In this document: one piece after another, positions 26,782-35,164 of the stretch
Layout of the letters: every line of letters starts with the position of its first letter
Numbering within the stretch: the stretch's first letter is position 1
Assembly (NCBI GenBank): GCA_020630495.1
Contig: JAHDBH010000011.1
Location: forward strand, 1-55,698
Direction of reading: 5' to 3'
DNA length: 55,698 nt
Source: Saprospiraceae bacterium
Lineage (GTDB): Bacteria > Bacteroidota > Bacteroidia > Chitinophagales > Saprospiraceae
Position numbers and translations under genes: made by a program
Notes under the pieces: generated by a model
Database searches by the model: none
What the model saw: only the letters and a program-made list of their open reading frames with translations
What the model was told of the DNA's origin: nothing

Positions 26782-29184
26782 CTAGCCATATATGTCTGGT
26801 CTGTACTCATGCATGATGGCGTAGACACGCTCACAGATATCGTCGGCATTGGGCTTAGTATGGTAGTCTCCGTCTGACCCGAAGGGCGTCCTATGGGCGT
26901 GTGCCGTGATGCATACGGGCTGAGCATCCAAGAATCTGTAGGCTTGCTGCTCCTCGAGAATCTTCTGCATCATATATGCCGTGGCGCCGCCTGGCACATC
27001 CTCATCGAGCAGTACCAGCTTATTAGTCTTGGACACACTGTGTACGATCGAGTGCTCCAGGTCAAACGGCAGGAGACTCTGTACATCTATTAGCTCTACT
27101 GAGATGTCCATCTGTGCTAGTCGCTCGCAGGCCTCCTCTGCCTCGCGGACGCACGATCCGTATGTGACCAGTGTGACATCACTTCCTTGTCTAAGGACTT
27201 CTGGAACGCCCAGCGGCACTGTGTAGTCACCGAGGTTATCGGGCTTACGCTCATGGAGGCGATAGCCGTTGAGACACTCTATGATGATCGCTGGATCATC
27301 TGATTGGAGCATGGTATTATAGAAGCCAGCGGCCTGGACCATATTGCGTGGTGTGAGGAGATAGATACCGCGCATAGCGCCGAGCAGCATACCTATAGGT
27401 GAGCCTGCGTGCCATATGCCTTCTAGTCGATGGCCGCGTGTGCGTATGATGGCGGGAGCCATTTGCTGTCCAGCAGATCTATAGCGCACTGTAGCGAGAT
27501 CGTCCGTGAGTGGAGACATGGCATAGACGAGGTAATCGAGATATTGCATTTCTGCTATAGGTCGTAATCCCCTCATGGCTGCGCCTATGGCGCCACCTGC
27601 AATAGACCACTCACGGATACCTGCATCAAATACTCGATGCACGCCGTACTTTTCTTGCATACCCGCAAAGCCTTGGTTCACATCCCCTATCTGGCCTACG
27701 TCCTCACCAAATGCGATAAGCTCGGGTCTGCGCTCCAGCATGATGTCAAAGTATTCATTGAGTATCTGGTAGCCATTGAGCTTTTCGCTGTGCTCAGAGT
27801 AGATCGGGCTTATGATCGGCACCTGAAGAGCCGAGGCCGAGGTCTCGCTGTGCAGGTGTGTATGATAGTACTCATGCGCCTGACTCATCTGACGATCAAT
27901 CCAGGCTTGTAAGTCCGAGGTAGCAATCCCCTGCGCGCGATAGTCATCACGTAGCTTGCGTGCTACACTGAGAATATCAGAGCTACTGGGAAGGAATAGA
28001 TCACTGATCGTCTTATTCACAGCTGCTTCCGCTTCTTTGCCGTAGGCCGCTGCCACTACACTGGTGAGCTCATCGCGCACCTCGTCTACACGTGTCTGTA
28101 GACTCTTCCAGGCCATTTGCTTTTGCTCCTTGACATAGTTTCTTGCCTCTTCGCGGAGCTCATCAAGTCGCTCTGCGGTGGCCAGACCCACTTCGATCAT
28201 CCACTTGCGCATGAGAGTGATGCAATCATGATCCTGCTCCCACTGGAGTCGCTCGGCATCTTTGTATCTCTCGTGACTGCCAGATGTGGAGTGGCCCTGC
28301 GGCTGTGTACACTCCGTGATGTGAAAGAGCGCTGGTATATGTTGCTCCCTACATTTCTTGACGCCGCGAGCGTACATCTCTACCAGACCTGGATAGTCCC
28401 ACGCTTGATGGACGTACATGTCTATGCCATTACCCTGATCATCGATCAAGAAGCCCTCAAGTGCTCGAGAGATACTAGACTTGACTGTCTGAAATTCGCG
28501 AGGCACCGAGATTCCGTAGCCATCATCCCATACATTCACAGCCATAGGCACTTTACTTACAGCAGCGGCATTGAGCGTTTCCCAGAAGGCTCCTTCGCTT
28601 GTGCTCGCATCACCAATTGTTACATGCACTACCTCATCTCCGTGGTGGCTCAGATGCGGAGCGCTGAGCTGGTCATTGACTCTGTAGAGCTTGCTTGCCA
28701 GTGCGAGACCCAGGCCACGAGCCATCTGACCAGCGGTACTGCTGATATCAGCTGCTACATTGTACCTATCCGTGTGATCTGTCCAAGCGCCTTGGGCATC
28801 TATGAGTGGTGTGGCAAAGTGGGCATTCATCTGTCTGCCACCGCTATGCGGATCATTTTCGGGATCTGCGTACAGCTGCGCAAAAAACTCCTGCACAGAT
28901 AGCAGGCCAAGTGCCATCATGAGGGTCTGATCACGATAGTAACCACTGCGGAAGTCACCTTTCTTAAAAGCTCTCGCAAGAGCTACCTGCGGCACTTCTT
29001 TACCATCACCTAGGATTCCAAACTTTGCCTTGCCTGTAAGGACTTCCTTGCGTCCCATCAGACTCATCTCACGACTTACACAGCAGATCCAATAGTCCTT
29101 GAGGACTTCATTAGCATAAGTCGACTGCTGATTTTCACCTTCTGTGAGCAGAAGTCTAGTTGGCATATCTAAGGAGTCTATCAT
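26782..29184 (-). CDS. Fused alpha/beta E1 component of a 2-oxoacid dehydrogenase
   Basis: This 800-residue thiamine-diphosphate enzyme is the E1 part of a 2-oxoacid dehydrogenase complex, with the alpha and beta chains joined in one protein. The alpha half carries the ThDP site (IGDASTSEGAFWETLNAA and NVWDDGYGIS) and a HSGGRQMNAHFA block near residue 115. The beta half begins near residue 460 (ILNEYFDIMLERRPELIAFGEDVG) and ends with the E1-beta C-terminal domain (VTYGSCVREAEEA and LLPFDLEHSIVHSVSK). Fused E1 proteins of this type in Bacteroidota are usually annotated as 2-oxoisovalerate (branched-chain) dehydrogenase, but the substrate is inferred. No E2 or E3 gene is in the window. Confidence 0.88.
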   Translation of the reverse strand: MIDSLDMPTRLLLTEGENQQSTYANEVLKDYWICCVSREMSLMGRKEVLTGKAKFGILGDGKEVPQVALARAFKKGDFRSGYYRDQTLMMALGLLSVQEFFAQLYADPENDPHSGGRQMNAHFATPLIDAQGAWTDHTDRYNVAADISSTAGQMARGLGLALASKLYRVNDQLSAPHLSHHGDEVVHVTIGDASTSEGAFWETLNAAAVSKVPMAVNVWDDGYGISVPREFQTVKSSISRALEGFLIDDQGNGIDMYVHQAWDYPGLVEMYARGVKKCREQHIPALFHITECTQPQGHSTSGSHERYKDAERLQWEQDHDCITLMRKWMIEVGLATAERLDELREEARNYVKEQKQMAWKSLQTRVDEVRDELTSVVAAAYGKEAEAAVNKTISDLFLPSSSDILSVARKLRDDYRAQGIATSDLQAWIDRQMSQAHEYYHTHLHSETSASALQVPIISPIYSEHSEKLNGYQILNEYFDIMLERRPELIAFGEDVGQIGDVNQGFAGMQEKYGVHRVFDAGIREWSIAGGAIGAAMRGLRPIAEMQYLDYLVYAMSPLTDDLATVRYRSAGQQMAPAIIRTRGHRLEGIWHAGSPIGMLLGAMRGIYLLTPRNMVQAAGFYNTMLQSDDPAIIIECLNGYRLHERKPDNLGDYTVPLGVPEVLRQGSDVTLVTYGSCVREAEEACERLAQMDISVELIDVQSLLPFDLEHSIVHSVSKTNKLVLLDEDVPGGATAYMMQKILEEQQAYRFLDAQPVCITAHAHRTPFGSDGDYHTKPNADDICERVYAIMHEYRPDIYG

Positions 29185-29224
29185 AGCTAAGGTCGATTAA
29201 GAAAAGGTGGTGGCAATAATCCTA

Positions 29225-29241
29225 TGGCTTTCGCCAAAATG
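29225..29241 (+). repeat. TTTC hairpin repeat, copy 6 (intergenic)
   Basis: TGGC-TTTC-GCCA-AAATG on the plus strand. It has the same stem as copy 5 and is the only strict copy outside a gene, in the leader region of the E1 gene. Confidence 0.6.
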
Positions 29242-29282
29242 CGCGCACGTACTCCACATGAAGCACCTGCGCCTGGTCACTA

Positions 29283-29290
29283 CAAAGGTA
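29283..29290 (-). promoter_or_regulatory. Candidate -7 box TACCTTTG for the E1 gene
   Basis: It is an exact TAnnTTTG match, about 100 bases before the leftward ATG. If it is used, the TTTC hairpin copy at 29225-29241 lies in the 5' leader. No clear -33 element is seen. Confidence 0.42.
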
Positions 29291-29489
29291 TGCACAGATA
29301 CATGCGTGCATGGCTGTAACGCCTCTGATATCCTATAGGTTTAGCCATATGGCTCCTTGGGGGACTTCCTGCATGAGCTGCGGTATAGATCAAGACAGGA
29401 AGGCGACAATAGTCCGCTGATCCTATCGCTTAACGAGATCTTAACGAGAGATAACAAACTTCTATGCCGCTGACGGCCTTTAAGGTTTG

Positions 29490-29497
29490 TATCTTTG
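29490..29497 (+). promoter_or_regulatory. -7 box TATCTTTG before the DUF1573 gene
   Basis: It is an exact TAnnTTTG match, 31 bases before the ATG, and identical to the box before gldJ. The -33 element is not evident. Confidence 0.5.
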
Positions 29498-29528
29498 ACC
29501 ATATAAACTGAGTAAAATCGAAACACAC

Positions 29529-30014
29529 ATGAAAAAGCTATTTTCTTTCTTCCTATTTGCTGCTGCTCTATCTACAGTAGCATTTGCCCAGAGCCCAAGC
29601 ACTATCGAAGCAGCTCCAGAAGCTGAGCAAACTGGTGGACCAGTCATGACATTTGAGACTACGACTGTCGATTATGGTACCATAGAGCAGCACAGCGAGC
29701 GTGTGCGCTTCTTGAAATTTTCTAACACTGGAGACGCTCCTCTACTCATCCAGACTGCCAAAGGCTCATGCGGCTGCACTGTGCCTACATGGCCCAAGGA
29801 GGCGATCATGCCTGGTGAGTCTAGCGAGATCAAGATCAGCTACGATACCAAGAGACTAGGTAATATCAATAAGCGAGTGACTATCACGACTAATGAAGGT
29901 GGTGAGCCACATGTACTCAAAGTGATCGGTAAGATCAACCCAGCCGAGAAAGATGAGGGAGTACCTGCTGCTAAGCCAACTGTGATCAGCGCTCCTAGCA
30001 AAGGAGGAAGGTAA
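29529..30014 (+). CDS. DUF1573 family exported protein
   Basis: This 161-residue protein has a signal peptide (KKLFSFFLFAAALSTVAFAQ) followed by one DUF1573 domain, an immunoglobulin-like fold common in many copies in Bacteroidota and of unknown function. Family features are FETTTVDYGTIEQHSE, FSNTGDAPLLI, the GSCGCTVP cysteine motif and the closing NKRVTITTNEGGEPHVLKVIG. It is probably periplasmic or surface-located. It forms its own unit, with a good -7 box before it and a strong terminator after it. Confidence 0.87.
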   Translation: MKKLFSFFLFAAALSTVAFAQSPSTIEAAPEAEQTGGPVMTFETTTVDYGTIEQHSERVRFLKFSNTGDAPLLIQTAKGSCGCTVPTWPKEAIMPGESSEIKISYDTKRLGNINKRVTITTNEGGEPHVLKVIGKINPAEKDEGVPAAKPTVISAPSKGGR

Positions 30015-30037
30015 GCCACTATCCCATAGAAATAATG

Positions 30038-30068
30038 AACCCGCAAGCTTCTTGCGGGTTTTTTTTTG
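30038..30068 (+). terminator. Intrinsic terminator after the DUF1573 gene
   Basis: A ten-base stem (AACCCGCAAG/CTTGCGGGTT, loop CTT) is followed by a run of T to 30067. It ends 22 bases before yaaA. Confidence 0.9.
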
Positions 30069-30089
30069 CACATAGACACTCTAGACTAT

Positions 30090-30848
30090 ATGATCCTACT
30101 CTCTCCAGCCAAGAGCCTCCGTCCAGATCTCATCAAGACTCATAAGTCTACTGACATCAGATTTCCCTCAGAATCGCAAGAGCTGATAAAGCTATTGCGA
30201 GACTTTACGGAGGAGGAGCTGTCGCGACTCATGAAAGTCAGTGACAAGATCGCCGCTGAGAATAAGGAACGATATGCTAGCTATTCCTACCCATTTGACG
30301 CAGGCAGTACGCCCGTGGCGATTCATAGCTTTTTGGGTGATGTCTATAAAGAGATGCACACAGAGGACTGGAGTGCGCACGATCTCAATTTCGCTCAGAA
30401 GAATATCCGTATCCTCTCAGGTCTATACGGATTGCTGCGTCCGCTCGATCTCATGCATCCTTACCGCCTCGAGATGGGCACCAGATTAGCCAATAACAAA
30501 GGACCCAATCTGTATGCTTTCTGGTACGGCAAGGTCACCGCTGCGCTCAATGAAGATATCTATAAGGGTGAGCACAGCTTTATCGTGAATCTTGCGAGCA
30601 ATGAGTACTGGACTGTCTTGCAGGCTGCGGAGCTTGACGTCCCCGTGTACACCATCCACTTTCGTGAAAAGCGTGATGACAAATTGAAATTTATCAGTTA
30701 CAATGCAAAGAGAGCTCGCGGTATGATGGCATCCTACATTATCGCCGAGCGACTCGATGCTGTGGAGGCGCTCAAGGCATTTGATATGGATGGATATGCA
30801 TTTGCGGAGGATATGGGTAGCGAGACCGATCTCTACTTCGTGAGATAA
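30090..30848 (+). CDS. yaaA: YaaA family peroxide-stress protein (DUF328)
   Basis: YaaA in E. coli lowers free iron and so limits oxidative DNA damage during peroxide stress, and it binds DNA. The protein begins MILLSPAKSL, the family's fixed start, which decides for the ATG at 30090 over the ATG at 30066 that sits against the preceding T run. Other family blocks are LSRLMKVSDKIA, NIRILSGLYGLLRPLDLMHPYRLEMGT, FIVNLASNEYW and KRARGMMASYII. The length is 253 residues. It stands alone between a terminator and the acylase gene. Confidence 0.94.
   Translation: MILLSPAKSLRPDLIKTHKSTDIRFPSESQELIKLLRDFTEEELSRLMKVSDKIAAENKERYASYSYPFDAGSTPVAIHSFLGDVYKEMHTEDWSAHDLNFAQKNIRILSGLYGLLRPLDLMHPYRLEMGTRLANNKGPNLYAFWYGKVTAALNEDIYKGEHSFIVNLASNEYWTVLQAAELDVPVYTIHFREKRDDKLKFISYNAKRARGMMASYIIAERLDAVEALKAFDMDGYAFAEDMGSETDLYFVR
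30656..30671 (+). repeat. TTTC hairpin repeat, copy 7 (in yaaA)
   Basis: CCAC-TTTC-GTGA-AAAG; the three inner pairs form but the outer pair is a mismatch. Within yaaA, coding strand. Confidence 0.4.
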
Positions 30849-30893
30849 TGCTACCTTGGTGCTGTCAGTCTCACTTGACTGCGCTGATAGACA

Positions 30894-33290
30894 TTGATCC
30901 GTACTGCTTACGCTATATTCTTAGTACTGTGTACCGCTTGCCTACTTTGGCTAGGAGGTAATCCACAGCAGATAGGCGGCACGCGCTTACCAGCTCTCTT
31001 TCCGCTTCTGAGTCCTACACAAGGCTTTTGGGCGCAAGCCGAGAAAAGACAGAAAAGCGATAAAATCTATCTTGACGGCGTGCAGGAAGAGATCAGCATC
31101 TACTTTGACGATAGACTCGTACCCCATATCTATGCGCAGTCCATGGACGATGCGCTATATGCTCAAGGCTATCTCCATGCCAAGTACAGGCTGTTCCAGA
31201 CGGATCTCAGTCATCGATCCACCGCGGGTCGACTTGCCGAGATTCTTGGAGCCAATCTGCGTGCATATGACATAGACAACATCAAGAAGGGCATTCCTCA
31301 TACGATTGCTCTTACGGATAAGGCTTGGTCAAAGCATGAGGCCTCCTATGATCGCGTGAGTAGCTACTGTGCTGGATACAATACCTATGTAGATCGCATG
31401 TCCCGAGCTGACCATCCCATAGAGATGAAGCTCATAGGCTATGAGCCAGAGCACTGGTCTCCCGCTAAGGTGGTGTCCATCATCAAGTCTATGCAAAAGG
31501 TCCTGGCCCTGGGGAACGATGATAAGAGGCTGTCCCGTACACTTCAGCGTCTTGGACCAGAGAAGTTTGCCGAGTATCATCCGCTCTTCAATCCCCAGAC
31601 GATACCTATCATACCAGATGATCCATCTTGGTCTAGCTCAGAAAATAATGTTGCTCCTCAACCTGTAGATGTGGGACAGCTCTCCTTCCCGTTGCCTAGT
31701 GATCCTGTGACAGAAGGCATAGGAAGTAACAACTGGGTCGTGAGCGGCAGCAAGTCCAGTACAGGCCATCCGATCTTAGCCAATGATCCTCATCTCCGCC
31801 TCACCTTGCCATCCGTCTGGTATGAGCTACACATACATACTCCCGAGGTCAATGCCTATGGCGTATCTCTGCCTGGTGTCCCTGGTATAGTGATAGGACT
31901 CAATGATCATATGGCCTGGGGCATGACGAATGTGGGGCACGATCTCACAGACTGGTACGAGATGCGGTACAGTGATGATCGCGATGCGGTCATGATAGAT
32001 GGTGAGCAAGAGAAACTTATAAGTACCGACCACACTCTGAGCACACTGAGCATGCCTGATACGACTATCACAGTGAAGATGTCTCGCCTGGGGCCTATCT
32101 ATGAGAATGATACCAGTGCTGTATGCTATGCTTGGAAGTGGATAGGAAATGAAATTCCGCAGGAGGATGAAATGAGTGTCTTCTTGGATTTCATGGCGCA
32201 GACGAGCTACGACGGTAGACAGAAGATCTTGAGTAGATTTATCGCTCCAGCACAGAACTACGTCTATGCTGATAAGGAAGGCAATATAGCCATGGATGTA
32301 CAGGGCAAGTTTCCTGTGCGCAGCTATGGCGAGGGACGACTCGTACAATCCGCTGATAGTACTGCAGGAGCATGGAGTCAATGGATACCGCAGTCAGATC
32401 TGGCACGATCACTCAATCCAGCTCAGGGATACCTAGCTTCCGCCAATCAGCGCAGCACTTCTGATGCTTATCCGTATCACTACGTGGGCAGATTTGACGA
32501 TTATCGTGGTCGTACCATCAATGGTTTCTTACAAGACCAAGACAAGCATAGCACGCAAGATATGATGAGTTACCAGCAGAGTAGCTACTCGCTCTATGCC
32601 GCAGATTTTCTGGACGCATATCTACCATTACTTCAAGCTGACCAGCTGTCTACTCGACTGCGGGAGAGTTATGACCTACTTGCTTCGTGGAATCGGAGCT
32701 TTGAGGCAGACGAGCGGGCGCCGATACTGTTTGATCTGTGCAGTGAGGAAATGTATACAGCCATATGGGATGAGTACAGCGCGGACATGACCTCTCCAGA
32801 GGATTGGCGGACAATTGATCTGATGACTGATGCTAAGGCTATGTGTCATGATATCCTGAGTACGAAGAAGATTGAAACAGCCGAGGACCTTGCCTTGATA
32901 GCACTGGATAGTGCCACCGCCAGGTATCAGCAGATCATAGAGTCTGAGGTAGAGGACTATGGTGATCACAAGGATTTTTCTATCCCTCATCTAGCGCGTC
33001 TGGATCCTTACAGCCGCACAGGACTGCGCACAGGTGGGCACTGGAGTAGTCTCAATAGTATCCGTGAGGGATCCTCTGTAGGACCTTCCTGGCGTATGAT
33101 CGTAGAGATGGGCCCTGAGATCAAAGCCTACGGCATCTATCCAGGGGGACAGTCTGGAAATCCTGGAAGTCCCTACTACAGCGATATGATAGACGATTGG
33201 CGTACTGGTCAGTATTATGAGCTGGACATGGCCAGTGATCCAGATCTGCTAGGGAATATTGAGTCCACGCTTATAATCAAGCCAAGATGA
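30894..33290 (+). CDS. Penicillin-acylase family N-terminal-nucleophile hydrolase
   Basis: This 798-residue enzyme belongs to the penicillin acylase/acyl-homoserine-lactone acylase group. Such proteins are exported, cleave themselves, and use the new N-terminal Ser to cut amide bonds. The N-terminal signal segment is residues 1-20. The alpha-chain part includes VPHIYAQSMDDALYAQGYLHAKYRLFQ. The self-cleavage site reads GIG/SNNW with Ser278 as the likely nucleophile, followed by ANDPHL and the GMTNVGHD block. Substrate is unknown: a beta-lactam, an N-acyl-homoserine lactone or another acyl amide are possible. The start is a TTG. Its stop overlaps the next gene as ATGA. Confidence 0.9.
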   Translation: MIRTAYAIFLVLCTACLLWLGGNPQQIGGTRLPALFPLLSPTQGFWAQAEKRQKSDKIYLDGVQEEISIYFDDRLVPHIYAQSMDDALYAQGYLHAKYRLFQTDLSHRSTAGRLAEILGANLRAYDIDNIKKGIPHTIALTDKAWSKHEASYDRVSSYCAGYNTYVDRMSRADHPIEMKLIGYEPEHWSPAKVVSIIKSMQKVLALGNDDKRLSRTLQRLGPEKFAEYHPLFNPQTIPIIPDDPSWSSSENNVAPQPVDVGQLSFPLPSDPVTEGIGSNNWVVSGSKSSTGHPILANDPHLRLTLPSVWYELHIHTPEVNAYGVSLPGVPGIVIGLNDHMAWGMTNVGHDLTDWYEMRYSDDRDAVMIDGEQEKLISTDHTLSTLSMPDTTITVKMSRLGPIYENDTSAVCYAWKWIGNEIPQEDEMSVFLDFMAQTSYDGRQKILSRFIAPAQNYVYADKEGNIAMDVQGKFPVRSYGEGRLVQSADSTAGAWSQWIPQSDLARSLNPAQGYLASANQRSTSDAYPYHYVGRFDDYRGRTINGFLQDQDKHSTQDMMSYQQSSYSLYAADFLDAYLPLLQADQLSTRLRESYDLLASWNRSFEADERAPILFDLCSEEMYTAIWDEYSADMTSPEDWRTIDLMTDAKAMCHDILSTKKIETAEDLALIALDSATARYQQIIESEVEDYGDHKDFSIPHLARLDPYSRTGLRTGGHWSSLNSIREGSSVGPSWRMIVEMGPEIKAYGIYPGGQSGNPGSPYYSDMIDDWRTGQYYELDMASDPDLLGNIESTLIIKPR

Positions 33291-33664
33291 GGAGCATCAT
33301 AGACACCATAGTGATGATACTACTATCCTATCAAGCTTGCTTACTGGTGGGATGGTGGGGACTAGTGCCCATATGCTTTATATCTGGCTTGTTCCAGTCA
33401 TGGAGTGGAAGCGCCAAGTACTGGCCTGGCATGCTTGCTGGTGCTGTGCTCTGGGGAGCTCCCGCGATCTACCATATACTTGCTGGCAGCAGTAGCTTTG
33501 TCCATCAGACTGCTGAGGTGCTTCAGTTATCGTCATCTTGGTTACTTGTCCTGGTGACAGCGCTAATCGGCACGCTGATTGCAGGCTTATCAAGAAAGAT
33601 CGGTGTAGTAATCTCGTCACTTTATAATAGTGATGGCGCCCACACCGCCCCTTCTAGATCATGA
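33287..33664 (+). CDS. Small hydrophobic membrane protein, unknown
   Basis: I do not recognise this 125-residue protein. It shows about four hydrophobic segments (near residues 5-20, 25-36, 45-65 and 82-105) and many Trp and Gly residues, so it is probably an integral inner-membrane protein. It overlaps the acylase before it and the ion channel after it by 4 bases each (both ATGA), which makes it almost certainly translated and places it in a three-gene unit. No catalytic motif is visible. Confidence 0.75.
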   Translation: MRSIIDTIVMILLSYQACLLVGWWGLVPICFISGLFQSWSGSAKYWPGMLAGAVLWGAPAIYHILAGSSSFVHQTAEVLQLSSSWLLVLVTALIGTLIAGLSRKIGVVISSLYNSDGAHTAPSRS

Positions 33665-34512
33665 GCGAGGAAGAAGAACCACTGAAGCGAAATCATAAGC
33701 TGAGACATCGTCTGCACGAAGTCATCACAGAAGCTGATACTCCTGCGGGACGGTGGTTCGATATCATCTTGCTTGTGTTTATCATGGCAAGTGTATTGAT
33801 CGTGATCTTGGAGAGTGTGCCTAGCCTAGACAGTCGATATCATACAGCATTTAAGGTAACAGAGTGGGTATTTACGATCTTCTTTACCATAGAGTACGCA
33901 CTGAGGCTTTATAGCACGTACAAGCCGCGTAAATATGCGACGAGTTTCTTTGGGGTGATAGATCTACTCTCTATCCTGCCTACCTACCTCAGTCTGATCG
34001 TCGCTGGTACGCACAGTCTCATGGTGATCAGAGCACTTAGACTACTGCGAGTATTCAGGATACTCAAGCTGGCCAACTTTACCCGTCAGGGTCGGATCAT
34101 CATGGCTGCACTGGTGTCTAGCCTGCCAAAGATCTTGGTTTTTCTGGTATTTATCCTAGTGGTGGTAATGATATTTGGCTCGATCATGTACCTGATAGAA
34201 GGCGGGACGAATGCCAATTTTGATAGCATCCCGAGATCAATCTACTGGGCTATCGTCACGCTGACTACGGTAGGCTATGGAGATATCACGCCCAATACTA
34301 ATCTGGGCCAGTTCCTAGCAGCCTTCATCATGATACTTGGATATGCCGTGATAGCCGTGCCTACAGGCATCATCTCTAGCGATCTGATCAAGCAGACCAG
34401 CAGGGATATGCGTATAGAGATCAATACGCAGCAGTGTCAGTACTGTGGTAAGAAGGGGCACGCTGATGATGCCCAGTATTGTAAGTATTGTAGTAAGCCG
34501 CTCAAGTCGTGA
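33661..34512 (+). CDS. Voltage-gated potassium channel with C-terminal zinc ribbon
   Basis: This is a 283-residue Kv-type (six-segment) potassium channel subunit. Segments S1-S3 lie within residues 25-125. An S4-like helix has spaced arginines (MVIRALRLLRVFRILKLA). The pore carries the selectivity filter TVGYGD at residues 203-208, followed by S6. The C-terminus is unusual: it ends with two CxxC pairs (CQYCGKKG and CKYCSKPL) that look like a small zinc ribbon. It follows the small membrane protein with a 4-base overlap. A role in K+ flux or membrane potential is inferred; the ribbon's role is unknown. Confidence 0.9.
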   Translation: MSEEEEPLKRNHKLRHRLHEVITEADTPAGRWFDIILLVFIMASVLIVILESVPSLDSRYHTAFKVTEWVFTIFFTIEYALRLYSTYKPRKYATSFFGVIDLLSILPTYLSLIVAGTHSLMVIRALRLLRVFRILKLANFTRQGRIIMAALVSSLPKILVFLVFILVVVMIFGSIMYLIEGGTNANFDSIPRSIYWAIVTLTTVGYGDITPNTNLGQFLAAFIMILGYAVIAVPTGIISSDLIKQTSRDMRIEINTQQCQYCGKKGHADDAQYCKYCSKPLKS

Positions 34513-34938
34513 TCACCACTTACTGCGCGGAAAGCTCATGACATTGAGCAAGCGCTTGACACTGTAATCACCACTTCCATTGACAAATATTACCAGTAGT
34601 CCTCCAGCTATGGCCAGATTCCTCATGAATATGAGTGAACTGGTGCGACGGAGAGCCTCTGGATCATTCCAGAAACTATAAACGATGAATGTCACAGGAA
34701 TCCAATACAGCAAGAGCAGCAGCGCCCCAAAACGCGATCTATATCCCAGAAGCACAAGCGTAGCACCTAGTATCAGAAGCACCAGAGCAGTCACCAAGAG
34801 AAAATCTTGGTGCTTTGGTAATCCGTAGGACTGCATAGCCACCTGCGTATCCTCATAAAACTTGATCGTATCATAAGCCTCAAAGAAAAATAGGAAAGCT
34901 ATGAATAGCCTGGCTATGAGATCTGCAATATTCTTCAC
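34513..34938 (-). CDS. DoxX-like membrane protein
   Basis: This is a 141-residue protein with four hydrophobic segments and the DoxX/DoxD pattern: an N-terminal RLFIAFLFFFEAYDTI, a middle ALVLLILGATLVLLGYRSRFGALLLLLYW and a late RNLAIAGGLLVIFVNGSGDYSV. Proteins of this family are of uncertain function and have been linked to redox or stress partners in some bacteria. The start is a GTG. It converges on the ion-channel gene with no gap. The next gene upstream on its strand is the 49-residue ORF. Confidence 0.78.
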   Translation of the reverse strand: MKNIADLIARLFIAFLFFFEAYDTIKFYEDTQVAMQSYGLPKHQDFLLVTALVLLILGATLVLLGYRSRFGALLLLLYWIPVTFIVYSFWNDPEALRRTSSLIFMRNLAIAGGLLVIFVNGSGDYSVKRLLNVMSFPRSKW

Positions 34939-34988
34939 GTCACGCTAGTGTGAGCTGCTAAAGTACGCAGACTTGGCTAGAGAATCTT

Positions 34989-35138
34989 TTAGCTCTTCTC
35001 CTTGTCGTCGATATTGTCTTCTACTTGTTCGCGGCTATTGATATTGTGCAGCGGATCCTTGAGGTGATCGGGCATTCCCTCGATTTTTTGCTTTTGATCT
35101 TCAGGAAGGATGTCGTTAGCGTCTGGCTTGTCAGTCAT
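34989..35138 (-). CDS. 49-residue charged protein, unknown
   Basis: This short frame starts ATG (MTDKPDANDILPEDQKQKIE) and ends DDKEKS. It has no hydrophobic segment and is rich in Asp, Glu, Lys and Asn, so it is probably disordered and cytoplasmic. It lies between the DUF2254 and DoxX genes on the same strand, 26 bases after the DUF2254 stop. The amino-acid make-up looks protein-like and the frame fills the gap, but I know no family for it. Confidence 0.5.
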   Translation of the reverse strand: MTDKPDANDILPEDQKQKIEGMPDHLKDPLHNINSREQVEDNIDDKEKS

Positions 35139-35164
35139 GATAGTTGTATTTATATAGCCTAGCT

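Larger units (their letters stand above)
29185..29528. other. Intergenic region with two divergent -7 boxes and one hairpin repeat
   Basis: These 344 bases separate the leftward E1 gene from the rightward DUF1573 gene. They hold a TTTC hairpin copy (29225-29241), a leftward -7 box (29283-29290) and a rightward -7 box (29490-29497). I see no gene; a 61-codon leftward frame at 29341-29526 looks random. Confidence 0.6.

Noticed and set aside
28117-28902. 261-codon open frame on the plus strand
   Set aside because: It is antisense to the fused E1 gene, which is conserved along this whole stretch. The translation shows no family and is rich in Cys, His and Leu as expected of a shadow frame.
31827-32381. 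184-codon open frame on the minus strand
   Set aside because: It lies opposite the acylase gene, whose conserved blocks cover the region.
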